From Mycobacterium sp. 852014-52450_SCH5900713 (GTDB taxonomy: Bacteria; Actinomycetota; Actinomycetes; Mycobacteriales; Mycobacteriaceae): a stretch of 64,000 nt of DNA. Each line of letters opens with the position of its first letter. Within the stretch, counting starts at the first letter, position 1. Shown here one piece after another: positions 16,983 to 25,235 of the stretch. The stretch spans positions 124,001 to 188,000 of the forward strand of contig NZ_LZIL01000053.1 of assembly GCF_001667075.1 (NCBI RefSeq), written 5' to 3'. The notes beneath the pieces were generated by a model. It had not been told where the DNA came from and searched no databases. It saw only the letters and a list, made by a program, of their open reading frames with translations. Position numbers and translations under genes: made by a program.

Positions 16983-17285
16983 GTGGCGCCGGTGACCGAC
17001 GACCAGGTCGAGCGGGTGCGCACGCTGGTCGCGGCGATCCCGCCCGGCAGGGTCGCCACCTACGGCGACATCGCCGACGTCGCAGGGCTTTCCAGCCCGC
17101 GCATCGTCGGTTGGATCATGCGGACCGACTCCTCGGACCTGCCGTGGCACCGGGTGATCACCGCCTCGGGGCGCCCGGCGGCTCATCTGACCACCCGGCA
17201 GCTGGAGCTGCTGCGGGCCGAGGGAGTCCTGGCCACCGACGGCCGGATCGCGTTGCGCGAGGTTCGTTTCGACTTCGAGCGCTAG
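16983..17285 (+). CDS. Alkyltransferase-like (ATL) DNA repair protein, Rv3204-like
   Basis: A 100-residue protein with the DNA-binding fold of O6-methylguanine methyltransferase: helix-turn-helix GRVATYGDIADVAGLSSPRI, with the arginine finger inside it. The active-site motif PCHRV of true methyltransferases is PWHRV (Trp at 55), the hallmark of ATL proteins. ATLs bind O6-alkylguanine without removing it and hand the lesion to nucleotide excision repair (known for the family). The GTG start at 16983 lies 2 bp after lipV. The 3' end overlaps the convergent Rv3205c-like gene by 4 bp. Confidence 0.92.
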   Translation: MAPVTDDQVERVRTLVAAIPPGRVATYGDIADVAGLSSPRIVGWIMRTDSSDLPWHRVITASGRPAAHLTTRQLELLRAEGVLATDGRIALREVRFDFER

Positions 17286-18136
17286 AGCACCAGTCGCACC
17301 AGCGCCGCGGTGCGGGCCAGCCCGGGGAACGCCTCGGCGGTGGACCGTGGGTGCAACGCATGAACCGCTAGACGAAACATCAAGGCGCGCAACAACATCT
17401 GCGGCCACTCGGGCAGCGCGTTCCAACGTTCGATGAGTCCGTCGTCGGCCTCGCCCCAGGACAGCGCGTCCACGACGACCACACCGGCCGCCCACGACGC
17501 GGGCCGCCAGTACGGGGTGATGTCGGTGATGCCCGGGGCGGCGGTGCCGATGAAAAGCACTGTCCCGTAAAGATCTCCGTGCACCAGCTGGTTCGGGCTC
17601 TTGGTCGGCCGGCGCAGGGTGGCCAGCTGGTTGATCAGCTCCACCGACCGCTCGGCGTCGGCCGTCGGCGGTGCCGTCCGGGCGCCAGGGGGCACCGAGG
17701 CCAACGGCCGTTCCTCCCAGGCGGCGCGGTCGGCGGCGATGAAGATGTCCACGTCGCCCCACGGCGCGGTGGGGCCCTGGGTCAGAAATCGGGGCCGTTC
17801 CAGTTTGCCGGTCGCCTCGTGCAGGCGCACCGCCGCGGAGACGACCTCGTCATGCCGCGGTTCGGGCGTGCCGGCGACGAAGGTATCCGCCCGCCATCCC
17901 GAAACCACGTATCGCCCGTCCGTCGAGCGGACCGGGCGGGCCAGCCGAACACCGTCGACGAACAGCGTCTCCCGCACCCGGGCCGACCAGGCCGCCCGGG
18001 CGTGATCGGCCACCAACGACAGGACGACCTCACCGCAGCGCCAGCCGCCTTCCCAGCTAGCCCCCAGATAGACGGGCTTGACACCGGTCAAACCAAACGC
18101 CGCCAGCACGTGCTCCGGCGGCGGTTCGACATTCAC
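17282..18136 (-). CDS. TIGR02569-type aminoglycoside-phosphotransferase-like protein, Rv3205c-like
   Basis: A 284-residue actinobacterial protein distantly related to APH/choline kinases. The NQLVHGDLYGTVLFIG block near residue 185 mirrors the catalytic HGD of that fold, and ITDITPYWRPASWA resembles the metal-binding IDW region but lacks the canonical aspartate-tryptophan. Substrate and activity are unknown. The GTG start at 18136 follows an intergenic stretch of 36 bp from moeZ's stop on the same strand. The 3' end overlaps the ATL gene by 4 bp, convergently. Confidence 0.85.
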   Translation of the reverse strand: MNVEPPPEHVLAAFGLTGVKPVYLGASWEGGWRCGEVVLSLVADHARAAWSARVRETLFVDGVRLARPVRSTDGRYVVSGWRADTFVAGTPEPRHDEVVSAAVRLHEATGKLERPRFLTQGPTAPWGDVDIFIAADRAAWEERPLASVPPGARTAPPTADAERSVELINQLATLRRPTKSPNQLVHGDLYGTVLFIGTAAPGITDITPYWRPASWAAGVVVVDALSWGEADDGLIERWNALPEWPQMLLRALMFRLAVHALHPRSTAEAFPGLARTAALVRLVL

Positions 18137-18172
18137 ACGGGTAGCCTAGACGAGGTCACCTGCCCTATCGGG

Positions 18173-19369
18173 TCAGTACATCACCATGTCGGGTTGCATC
18201 TGCTGCGCCCACGCCACGATGCCGCCCTGCAGGTGCACCGCGTCGGGGAACCCGGCCTTGCGCACCGCCACCAGCGCCTCGGCCGAGCGCACCCCCGTCT
18301 TGCAGTACAGCACGGGCGTGCGGTCCTGCGGCAGCTTTGCCAGACCCTCACCGGAGTTGATCGACGACTGCGGGATCAGCTGGGCCCCGTCGATGTGCAC
18401 GATGTCCCATTCCGCGCGTTCACGAACGTCGATCAACGCCAGTTTCTTTCCCGAATCCAGTAATTCGCGCAACTCCCGCGGGGTGATCGTGGAGCCGGTG
18501 AGCACCGGGCCGGCATCATCGGATGCCACACCGCAGTACTGCTCGTAGTCGATCAGCTCGGTGATCTTCGGACGGAAGGCGTCGTCGGGGTCCCTGCGGA
18601 TCGTGATGGTGCGATAGGACATCTCCAGGGCGTCGTAGATCATCAACCGGCCCAGCAGCGACTCGCCGATCCCGGTGATGAGTTTGATGGCCTCGGTGCC
18701 CATCACCGACGCGACGGAGGCGCAGACGATGCCCAGCACACCGCCTTCGGCGCACGACGGCACCGTGCCTGGTGGCGGCGGCTCCGGGTAGAGGTCGCGG
18801 TAGTTGAGGCCCCGCCCGCCCGGCGCATCCTCCCAGAACACCGAGACCTGCCCCTCGAATCGGTAGATCGATCCCCACACGTACGGCTTGCCGGCCAGCA
18901 CGGCGGCGTCGTTGACCAGATACCGGGTGGCGAAGTTGTCGGTGCCGTCCAGGATCAGGTCGTACTGCGAGAACAGGTCGACGGCGTTGCTCGCGTCGAG
19001 CCGGACCTCGTGCAGACGCACCCGGACCGATGGGTTGATCGCGGCGATCGACTCGCGCGCCGACTGCGCCTTGGAGCGCCCGACGTCGGCCACGCCGTGG
19101 ATGATCTGGCGCTGCAGGTTGGAGTCGTCGACGACGTCGAAGTCGACGATGCCGATCGTGCCGACGCCGGCCGCGGCCAGGTACAGCAGCGTCGGCGCGC
19201 CGAGCCCGCCCGCGCCGATCACCAGCACCTTCGCGTTCTTGAGCCGCTTCTGCCCGTCGACGCCCAGGTCGGGAATGATCAGATGGCGGCTGTAGCGGGC
19301 GACCTCATCGCGGGTCAGCTCGTCTGCCGGCTCCACGAGAGGCGGCAGTGCTGTCTGCGGTGTCGGCAC
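18173..19369 (-). CDS. moeZ: MoeZ, ThiF/MoeB-type adenylyltransferase with rhodanese domain
   Basis: A 398-residue E1-like enzyme that adenylates and sulfurates small sulfur-carrier proteins (cysteine synthesis via CysO, and molybdopterin). The N-terminal ThiF domain shows YSRHLIIPDLGVDGQKRL, the nucleotide loop VIGAGGLGAPTLLYLAAAG and DGTDNFATRYLVND. The C-terminal rhodanese domain holds the persulfide cysteine in YCKTGVRSAEAL (near residue 360). The zinc cysteines of MoeB are partly missing, as in known MoeZ. GTG 19369 has GGAGGAG just upstream. Confidence 0.95.
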   Translation of the reverse strand: MPTPQTALPPLVEPADELTRDEVARYSRHLIIPDLGVDGQKRLKNAKVLVIGAGGLGAPTLLYLAAAGVGTIGIVDFDVVDDSNLQRQIIHGVADVGRSKAQSARESIAAINPSVRVRLHEVRLDASNAVDLFSQYDLILDGTDNFATRYLVNDAAVLAGKPYVWGSIYRFEGQVSVFWEDAPGGRGLNYRDLYPEPPPPGTVPSCAEGGVLGIVCASVASVMGTEAIKLITGIGESLLGRLMIYDALEMSYRTITIRRDPDDAFRPKITELIDYEQYCGVASDDAGPVLTGSTITPRELRELLDSGKKLALIDVRERAEWDIVHIDGAQLIPQSSINSGEGLAKLPQDRTPVLYCKTGVRSAEALVAVRKAGFPDAVHLQGGIVAWAQQMQPDMVMY

Positions 19370-19442
19370 CCACTCCTCCTCGGTCTCGCGTTGCGGTTGT
19401 CCACCACCATCACAGCAGCCGCCGAAGTGGACGGCAATGAAT

Positions 19443-19502
19443 TCAACCTGCCGAGCGTCACGTTGGCGTGACTCCGAACGCCGACCGTCACGCCGGCGTG
19501 AC
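19443..19502. repeat. Two tandem 30-bp intergenic repeat units
   Basis: Units 19443-19472 and 19473-19502 align without gaps. Each ends in a 16-bp palindromic block: GTCACGTTGGCGTGAC (near-perfect) in the first and GTCACGCCGGCGTGAC (perfect) in the second. The array lies between moeZ and the Rv3207c-like gene. A second array with the same 30-bp period and a shared TCGGC-type block lies at 58281-58340. The palindromes could fold in RNA or bind a dimeric protein; the function is unknown. Confidence 0.85.
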
Positions 19503-19522
19503 GCTTCGCGGCTAGGGGCCGG

Positions 19523-20557
19523 CTAAGCGATCGGGAACGGCCACGGATTGAATCGGCAGGTCTTCCCGTCGGCCTTGACGAAATCCGGGTCGAATTGGGC
19601 GGCATCGTTGTTCGACGTGGAGAAGGTCTGCTGCATCATCACCGGCGCCAAAGCGCCCTGCTGCTCACACGGCTCGTGACGCACGTACCCGATGGCGTGG
19701 CCGACCTCGTGGTTGATCACGTACTGGCGATAGGAGCCGATGTCCCCCTCGAACGGGACCGCCCCGCGCACCCAGCGCGCCTCGTTGATGAAGACCCGCG
19801 ACTGCCGGTCCTTGCCGAACGACGGGTTGTAGCAGGAGGTCTCGAGCCGGAACTCGTAGCCGCACCCCTCGCGGACCGTCACCGGCGACACCAGGGAGAT
19901 GCGGAAGTCGGGCTTGCCCCCATTGGTTCCGTCGATCCTGACGAACGCGAACTGCGGGTTGTGCGTCCAGCCCTTGGGGTTGGCCAGCGTCTGGTCGACC
20001 ATCTGCGCGAACGCCTCGTCGCCGCCGATCATCGTGGGGTCGATACCATCCTCCACCTCGACGGTGTAGTGAAACACCCGTACGGTGCCCTGACCGATCT
20101 GCGGCGTCGTGCCGGGCACCACGTGCCAGGTCTTCTCGCCCGCCTCGGTGAACGGGCCGCCGTCCGGCAGCGTCCCCGCCGGCAGGTTGGCGTCGAACGC
20201 CGCCAGCCCGCGCGGTGGCGCGTCGATGATCGAGGTGCCCACGGCGTCCATCGCTTGCGGACTCTGGATGGGCTGGTTCGCCGTCGGCTTCACCGCGCTG
20301 GTGCCCGTCACCGTCTGATAGATGACCACCGCGGTGAGCACCGCCAACACCGGCAGCGCGTATGCGCGCCAGCCGTAGGTGGATACGAACCGTCCCAGCC
20401 ATGTCTGTTTGCGCCACTGGCGCGGCCGCTCCCGGTCGGCCCTGCTCCGTCCGCCGTCGCGGGCGATCGGGTCACGCAGCGCCCGTAGCGGTTCGCGCCA
20501 CTCGTCCCGCAGCACCGGGACGCGACCGGTGCCGCGCGAAGGCCGCTGGGACGTCAT
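19523..20557 (-). CDS. DUF3152 membrane-anchored metalloprotease-like protein, Rv3207c-like
   Basis: A 344-residue protein with a basic, Arg-rich cytoplasmic tail (about 1-65), one transmembrane segment (AYALPVLAVLTAVVIYQ) and an extracytoplasmic DUF3152 domain. The zincin motif is NHEVGHAIGYVRHEPC (HExxHxxGxxH), with ligands His/His/His and catalytic Glu all present. Paired cysteines in the GCGYEFRLETSCYN region suggest an exported, disulfide-bonded fold. The protease activity is inferred from the motif. It is divergent from the TetR gene. Confidence 0.9.
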   Translation of the reverse strand: MTSQRPSRGTGRVPVLRDEWREPLRALRDPIARDGGRSRADRERPRQWRKQTWLGRFVSTYGWRAYALPVLAVLTAVVIYQTVTGTSAVKPTANQPIQSPQAMDAVGTSIIDAPPRGLAAFDANLPAGTLPDGGPFTEAGEKTWHVVPGTTPQIGQGTVRVFHYTVEVEDGIDPTMIGGDEAFAQMVDQTLANPKGWTHNPQFAFVRIDGTNGGKPDFRISLVSPVTVREGCGYEFRLETSCYNPSFGKDRQSRVFINEARWVRGAVPFEGDIGSYRQYVINHEVGHAIGYVRHEPCEQQGALAPVMMQQTFSTSNNDAAQFDPDFVKADGKTCRFNPWPFPIA

Positions 20558-20756
20558 TGCCCCAGGATTACACAGTCGGCAGCGAGGCCGTTCTTGGCGC
20601 GCCCGAATGCTCCGCCCGACACCACAATCTGCCAGCCACGACGGCGGCGACGACGGTCACCGGGACGACGCGGGTAGTAATGTCTCTCGCAACGAGCCGA
20701 GCGCGGCCGGCCAGTGGTGCCGGCGGCCGGTTGCCGACACATCAGATGAGGACTCG

Positions 20757-21443
20757 ATGAGCGAACTCGCCAAGGCCGGGGCGCGGCGTGCCGTCAAATC
20801 GACCGACCGCAGTCGGCCCGGGGACGGCATCGCGGCTTCGAGCCGGCGCGGCAACCGGTTGCCCCGCGATGAGCGTCGCGGTCAGTTGCTCATCGTCGCC
20901 AGCGACGTCTTTGTCGATCGCGGCTACCACGCGGCCGGCATGGACGAGATCGCCGACCGGGCCGGGGTTAGCAAACCGGTTCTGTATCAACACTTTTCGA
21001 GCAAACTCGAGCTCTATCTGGCCGTGCTCGCCCGGCATGTGGAAAACCTCGTCTCGGGCGTGCAGCAGGCACTGAACACCACCACCGACAACCGCCGGCG
21101 ACTGCACGCTGCGGTGCAGGCGTTCTTCGACTTCATCGAGCACGACAGCCAGGGTTACCGGCTGATCTTCGAGAACGACTACGTCACCGAACCCGAGGTG
21201 GCCGCGCAGGTGCGCGTCGCCACCGAATCGTGCATCGACGCGGTGTTCGCCTTGATCAGCGAGGACTCGGGGCTCGACCCGCACCGCGCCCGCATGATCG
21301 CGGTGGGATTGGTGGGCATCAGCGTCGACTGCGCCCGCTACTGGCTCGACTCCGACCGCCCGATCTCGAAGGCGGACGCCGTCGAGGGCACCGTCGCGTT
21401 CGCCTGGGGCGGGCTGTCACACGTGCCGCTTACTCGCCTTTAG
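20757..21443 (+). CDS. TetR-family transcriptional regulator, Rv3208-like
   Basis: A 228-residue TetR regulator. A basic, Arg-rich N-terminal tail (to about residue 35) precedes the HTH, which reads GYHAAGMDEIADRAGVSKP then LYQHFSSKLELY, the usual TetR recognition helix. The C-terminal ligand domain contains AVQAFFDFIEHDSQGYRL. ATG 20757 (MSELAKAGARR) is chosen because the family starts here. Its last 14-15 bp overlap the convergent DUF3107 gene. The ligand is unknown, and I see no clear palindromic operator in the 199-bp divergent region upstream. Confidence 0.92.
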   Translation: MSELAKAGARRAVKSTDRSRPGDGIAASSRRGNRLPRDERRGQLLIVASDVFVDRGYHAAGMDEIADRAGVSKPVLYQHFSSKLELYLAVLARHVENLVSGVQQALNTTTDNRRRLHAAVQAFFDFIEHDSQGYRLIFENDYVTEPEVAAQVRVATESCIDAVFALISEDSGLDPHRARMIAVGLVGISVDCARYWLDSDRPISKADAVEGTVAFAWGGLSHVPLTRL

Positions 21444-21699
21444 CGCCCTTGCCGGTGAGCTTTCCGACTTCGGCGCCGATGCCGAAGCCGACCCGGCGCG
21501 CGTCGGCGGGGCCGATCTCGACGTAGGCGATCTTGCTGGTGTGCACGAGGAAGCGACGCCCCCGCTCGTCGTTCAGCCTCAGCAGGCCCGGTCCCTCACC
21601 CAGCGCGGCGCTGACCAGCTCTTCGACTTCGGCCGGCGTCTGCGCACTGGCGAGGACCAGCTCACGCGGACTGTCCGTAATACCGATCTTGACCTCCAC
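21430..21699 (-). CDS. DUF3107 protein, TB9.4-like
   Basis: An 89-residue conserved actinobacterial protein known in M. tuberculosis as Rv3208A/TB9.4. The sequence VEVKIGITDSPRELVLASAQ then RFLVHTSKIAYVEIGPADARRVGFG fits DUF3107, a small beta-rich domain of unknown role. GTG 21699 is preferred because AAGGGG lies 5 nt upstream; the GTG at 21705 would overlap that site. It overlaps the end of the TetR gene tail to tail. Confidence 0.88.
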   Translation of the reverse strand: MEVKIGITDSPRELVLASAQTPAEVEELVSAALGEGPGLLRLNDERGRRFLVHTSKIAYVEIGPADARRVGFGIGAEVGKLTGKGAKGE

Positions 21700-21905
21700 G
21701 GTCACCCCTTCCGTAGGTATTGAAGTCGACAGGCTTGTCAGCTGCAGGCTAGTTGACGCGGCGGGCCCGGTGCGGCGACAGCCCCCGGCATGCGGTTCGC
21801 GCTCAGCGAAACATCGGTCGCGAGCAGATAACGATTAGCTTGCGACTGGGCCCAGACCCGGGTCCGCAGCCCGGTTCGTGCTTTCACATGGCTACCTTCG
21901 GCCCC

Positions 21906-22619
21906 ATGGGTACCACACTGGCCGATCTCGACGAGGTCCGGGACTACCCCGAAGACCAGACCGATGAGCTCTACGGAGCCGACGCCTACCCCGAGGGCGA
22001 CTACACCTGGACCGGCTGGCCGGCCGAGCTTCGCTGGCGTCCGGTCACGGCGATCCTCGGCGCCGTGGTGGCCGTCGGCGCGATCGCGACCGCCGTCATC
22101 ATCAACAGCGGCGATAGCGCCTCGACGAAGGCGACCGTGGCACCGGCTCCGCAACCGGTGACGTCCGCGCCGGCGACGACGAGAAGCTCCGTCCCGCCCA
22201 GCGCCCAGCCCCGCCCCTCAGGCACGCCGTTGCCGCCCGAAACGGTCACCACCGTCACCACGCCCAGCGCGTCGCCGAGCCTGGCGCCGACGGGAACGCC
22301 CACCGCCGCTCCGCCCCTGACGCTGACGCCCCCGCCGGCCGCGCTGAACCCGCGCACCGTCGTCTACAGCGTGACCGGCAGCAAGCAACTGCTGGACCTG
22401 GTGAACATCGTCTACACGGACGGGAACGGCTACTCCCAGACCGAGTTCAACGTCTCGCTGCCGTGGACCAAGGCGGTGATCTTGAGTCCGAGTGTCCAGA
22501 ACCCGTCGGTCGTCGCGACGAGCTTCTACGGCCGGCTCAACTGCTCGATCGTCAACGCCGCCGGTCAGCTGGTGGCCGCATCGACCACCAACGCGAGCCT
22601 GGCGACCTGCGCGCGCTGA
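21906..22619 (+). CDS. Single-TM Thr/Pro-rich exported protein with MmpS-like C-terminal domain, Rv3209-like
   Basis: A 237-residue membrane protein. An acidic, Tyr/Asp-rich N-terminus precedes one transmembrane segment (VTAILGAVVAVGAIATAVII, about residues 40-60), then a low-complexity Thr/Pro/Ala linker (about 70-145). The C-terminal domain begins VVYSVTGSKQLLDLVNIVY and contains FNVSLPWTKAV, which resembles the beta-domain of MmpS proteins, accessory subunits of lipid transporters. No mmpL lies nearby. The start may be ATG 21906 or ATG 21888; neither has a good ribosome site. Confidence 0.85.
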   Translation: MGTTLADLDEVRDYPEDQTDELYGADAYPEGDYTWTGWPAELRWRPVTAILGAVVAVGAIATAVIINSGDSASTKATVAPAPQPVTSAPATTRSSVPPSAQPRPSGTPLPPETVTTVTTPSASPSLAPTGTPTAAPPLTLTPPPAALNPRTVVYSVTGSKQLLDLVNIVYTDGNGYSQTEFNVSLPWTKAVILSPSVQNPSVVATSFYGRLNCSIVNAAGQLVAASTTNASLATCAR

Positions 22620-22642
22620 GTGACCCGTCCCCCAGCTCCGCG

Positions 22643-22687
22643 GGGGTGCCCCCCAGCGCCCGGCTGCGCCGCGCTTGCGATCACGGC
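22643..22687 (-). repeat. 45-bp dispersed palindrome, degenerate copy
   Basis: Read on the minus strand, the first 30 positions are identical to the copy at 22699-22743, but the closing arm has diverged (ACCCC in place of ACGGC), so the outer stem is partly lost. It lies in the convergent gap between the MmpS-like gene and the ferritin-like gene. Confidence 0.7.
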
Positions 22688-22698
22688 TGGGTCCGATG

Positions 22699-22743
22699 GC
22701 CGTGACCCGCTGCGCCCGGCTGCGCCGCGCTTGCGATCACGGC
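22699..22743 (-). repeat. 45-bp dispersed palindrome, intact copy
   Basis: Read on the minus strand the element starts GCCGTGATCGCAAGC and ends GGGTCACGGC, giving a 7-bp terminal stem. An internal hairpin pairs positions 14-19 with 25-30, with one mismatch. Intact relatives of exactly 45 bp lie at 35861-35905 and 61255-61299. It ends 6 bp beyond the stop of the convergent ferritin-like gene. Confidence 0.8.
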
Positions 22744-22749
22744 TGAACG

Positions 22750-23469
22750 TCAGCTCAGACCCAGTTCGTGCATCCGCCGGTCGTGGGTGTGCTGCAACCG
22801 TTCGAAGAACGCGTTGAGCTGGCCCAGGCCACCGGCGCCCGACATCACCAGGTCGACCAGCTCGTCGTGGTCGGCCAGCAAGTACTGAGCCTGCGTGATC
22901 GCCTCGCCGAACAGGCGGCGCGACCACAGCGCCAGCCGGCTGCGCTGCTTGCCGCTGGAGGTCACGGCGGCGCGCACCTCGGCGACGACGAACTGCGAGT
23001 GCCCCGTCTCGGACAGCGCCGCCCGCACCACGTCGGCGATCTCGTCGGGTAGCCCGTCGGCGATCTCCAGGTACAGGTCGGCGGCCAGGGCGTCGCCGAC
23101 ATAGGTTTTCACCAGGGCTTCCAGCCACGTGCTGGGCATCGTCAGCCGGTGGTAGTTCTCCAGCGCCGAGACGTACTTCGACATCGACTTCACCACGTCG
23201 ACGCCCCGGCTTTCCAGGGCGTCGCGCAGCAGCTCGTAGTGCTGCATCTCGGCGGCGGCCATGCTGGCCATGGAAATCCGTCCGCGCAGGTCCGGGGCCA
23301 TCCGCGCCTCGTCGGTGAGCCGATAGAACGCGGCGATCTCGCCGTATGCCAAGACCGCGAACAACTCGTTGACGCCGGGGTGGTCGGCCGACAGACGCGG
23401 GGCGGGCGAATCGTCCACCTGGTCGGCTTCCAGTTCGGCTTCGGAAGGCTGGCAAGAGGGCCGGGTCAT
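22750..23469 (-). CDS. Ferritin-like fold protein, Rv3210c-like
   Basis: A 239-residue protein predicted to be a four-helix ferritin-like bundle. Candidate di-iron ligands are the glutamate in AYGEIAAFYRL, the ExxH in AAAEMQHYELL, and a second pair in DGLPDEIADVV and ALSETGHSQFVV (E and H in SETGHS). This is the arrangement of MiaE-like and related ferritin-like proteins, but the substrate is unknown. It is convergent with the MmpS-like gene and divergent from rhlE. Confidence 0.85.
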   Translation of the reverse strand: MTRPSCQPSEAELEADQVDDSPAPRLSADHPGVNELFAVLAYGEIAAFYRLTDEARMAPDLRGRISMASMAAAEMQHYELLRDALESRGVDVVKSMSKYVSALENYHRLTMPSTWLEALVKTYVGDALAADLYLEIADGLPDEIADVVRAALSETGHSQFVVAEVRAAVTSSGKQRSRLALWSRRLFGEAITQAQYLLADHDELVDLVMSGAGGLGQLNAFFERLQHTHDRRMHELGLS

Positions 23470-23723
23470 GGCAACACTGTAGTCGGCGGACCCGGCGCTA
23501 ACGGGGCGCCAGCTGTCGACCGGCTATCATGTATGTAGGTAGCGGTTGTATTTCTTTTCCCAAGCCGCTATCGGCGAAATGTGCGTGCACAGCTGGCCGG
23601 CCCAGATTGGGCAGGGGCCCGCGACTCGGCGACGTATTCGGAGTCGGAACTCGTGCGCGCGTGACCGCGACAGAGAAACACCGACACAAACCGATACGTC
23701 ACCGAAAGGCTTACTACCCACGC
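23470..23723 (+). promoter_or_regulatory. rhlE upstream region with putative long 5' leader
   Basis: The 254-bp gap between the ferritin-like gene and rhlE contains an extended -10-like GCTATCAT at 23522-23529 but no convincing -35. If used, it would give a leader of roughly 190 nt before ATG 23724. Long, autoregulated leaders are known for some DEAD-box helicase genes; that this one is regulatory is inference. No ORF in it looks real. Confidence 0.35.
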
Positions 23724-25220
23724 ATGAGCGAACTCACCAGCACAACTGAATTGACCTTTGCCCAGCTCGGCGTTCGCGACGAAATCGTCCGCGCCCTCGC
23801 CGAAAAGGGCATCGAACGCCCCTTTGCGATCCAAGAACTGACCATGCCGCTGGCGCTCGCCGGCGACGACGTGATCGGCCAGGCCCGCACCGGTATGGGC
23901 AAGACCCTCGCCTTCGGCGTGCCGCTGCTCAACCGCATCACGTCCGGAGTCGGCGTGCGGGAGCTCAACGGCACACCCCGGGCCCTGGTCGTGGTCCCGA
24001 CCCGTGAACTGTGCCTTCAGGTCACCGAGGACCTGGCCGCCGCGGCCAAGTACCTCACCGCCGACGAGGGCCGGCGGCTGTCCGTCGTCTCGATCTACGG
24101 CGGGCGGGCCTACGAGCCGCAACTCGAGGCGCTGCAGGCCGGCGCCGACGTCGTGGTCGGCACCCCCGGCCGCCTGCTCGACCTGGCCCAGCAGGGCCAC
24201 CTGCAGCTCGGCGGGCTGTCCATGCTCGTCCTCGATGAGGCCGACGAGATGCTCGACCTGGGCTTTTTGCCCGACATCGAGCGCATCCTGCGTCAGATCC
24301 CCGAGGACCGGCAATCCATGCTGTTCTCGGCGACCATGCCGGGCCCGATCATCACGCTGGCCCGCACCTTCATGAACCAGCCCACCCACATCCGGGCGGA
24401 GGCGCCGCACTCGGCCGCCACGCACGACACCACCGAGCAGTTCGTCTACCGCGCCCACGCGCTGGACAAGGTCGAGATGGTCAGCCGCATACTGCAGGCC
24501 GAGGGCCGCGGCGCGACGATGATCTTCACCCGCACCAAGCGCACCGCCCAGAAGGTCGCCGACGAACTGGCCGAGCGCGGCTTCAAGGTCGGCGCCGTGC
24601 ACGGCGACCTCGGTCAGATCGCCCGCGAGAAGGCGCTCAAGGCCTTCCGCAGCGGCGACATCGACGTCCTGGTCGCCACGGACGTGGCCGCCCGCGGCAT
24701 CGACATCGACGACATCACCCACGTCATCAACTACCAGATCCCCGAGGACGAACAGGCCTACGTGCACCGCATCGGCCGCACCGGCCGCGCCGGCAAGACC
24801 GGCATCGCCGTCACCCTGGTGGACTGGGACGAGCTGCCCCGCTGGTCGATGATCGACAAGGCGCTGGGCCTGGAGACCCCCGAACCCGCCGAGACCTACT
24901 CGAACTCGCCGCACCTCTACGAAGAGATGGGCATCCCGGCCGAAGCGGGCAGCGCCATCGGCTCGCCGAAGAAGCCGCAGGGCCAGCGCCGCACCAGCGA
25001 GCGCGACGGCCAGAAGGCGGACCGGTCCGGGCGTGCCCGCTCCGGCGCGCCGCGGCGGCGGACCCGCGGCGGCCAACCCACCACCGCACATTCGGGCGGG
25101 AATGCCGCGGCCGGCGCCGCCGGCGGCGAAGCCGCCGCGGAAGCGCCCGGTAACGGCGGGACCAGCCGCCGCCGCCGTCGGCGCCGCAAGCCCGCCGAAG
25201 CCGGCGCAAACGCCAGCTGA
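23724..25220 (+). CDS. rhlE: RhlE-type DEAD-box RNA helicase
   Basis: A 498-residue ATP-dependent RNA helicase. Motifs in order: the Q-motif region (RPFAIQELTMPLALAG), I (ARTGMGKT), Ia (PTRELC), Ib (TPGR), II (DEAD, in VLDEADEML), III (SAT), IV (MIFTRTKR), V (ATDVAARGIDI) and VI (HRIGRTGRAG). The C-terminal 100 residues are a basic, Gly/Arg/Ala-rich tail ending RRRRRRRKPAEAG, a likely RNA-binding extension. ATG 23724 (MSELTSTTELTF) matches the family. The Rv3212-like gene follows 15 bp later. Confidence 0.95.
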   Translation: MSELTSTTELTFAQLGVRDEIVRALAEKGIERPFAIQELTMPLALAGDDVIGQARTGMGKTLAFGVPLLNRITSGVGVRELNGTPRALVVVPTRELCLQVTEDLAAAAKYLTADEGRRLSVVSIYGGRAYEPQLEALQAGADVVVGTPGRLLDLAQQGHLQLGGLSMLVLDEADEMLDLGFLPDIERILRQIPEDRQSMLFSATMPGPIITLARTFMNQPTHIRAEAPHSAATHDTTEQFVYRAHALDKVEMVSRILQAEGRGATMIFTRTKRTAQKVADELAERGFKVGAVHGDLGQIAREKALKAFRSGDIDVLVATDVAARGIDIDDITHVINYQIPEDEQAYVHRIGRTGRAGKTGIAVTLVDWDELPRWSMIDKALGLETPEPAETYSNSPHLYEEMGIPAEAGSAIGSPKKPQGQRRTSERDGQKADRSGRARSGAPRRRTRGGQPTTAHSGGNAAAGAAGGEAAAEAPGNGGTSRRRRRRRKPAEAGANAS

Positions 25221-25235
25221 GTCGCCCGCCCGCGG

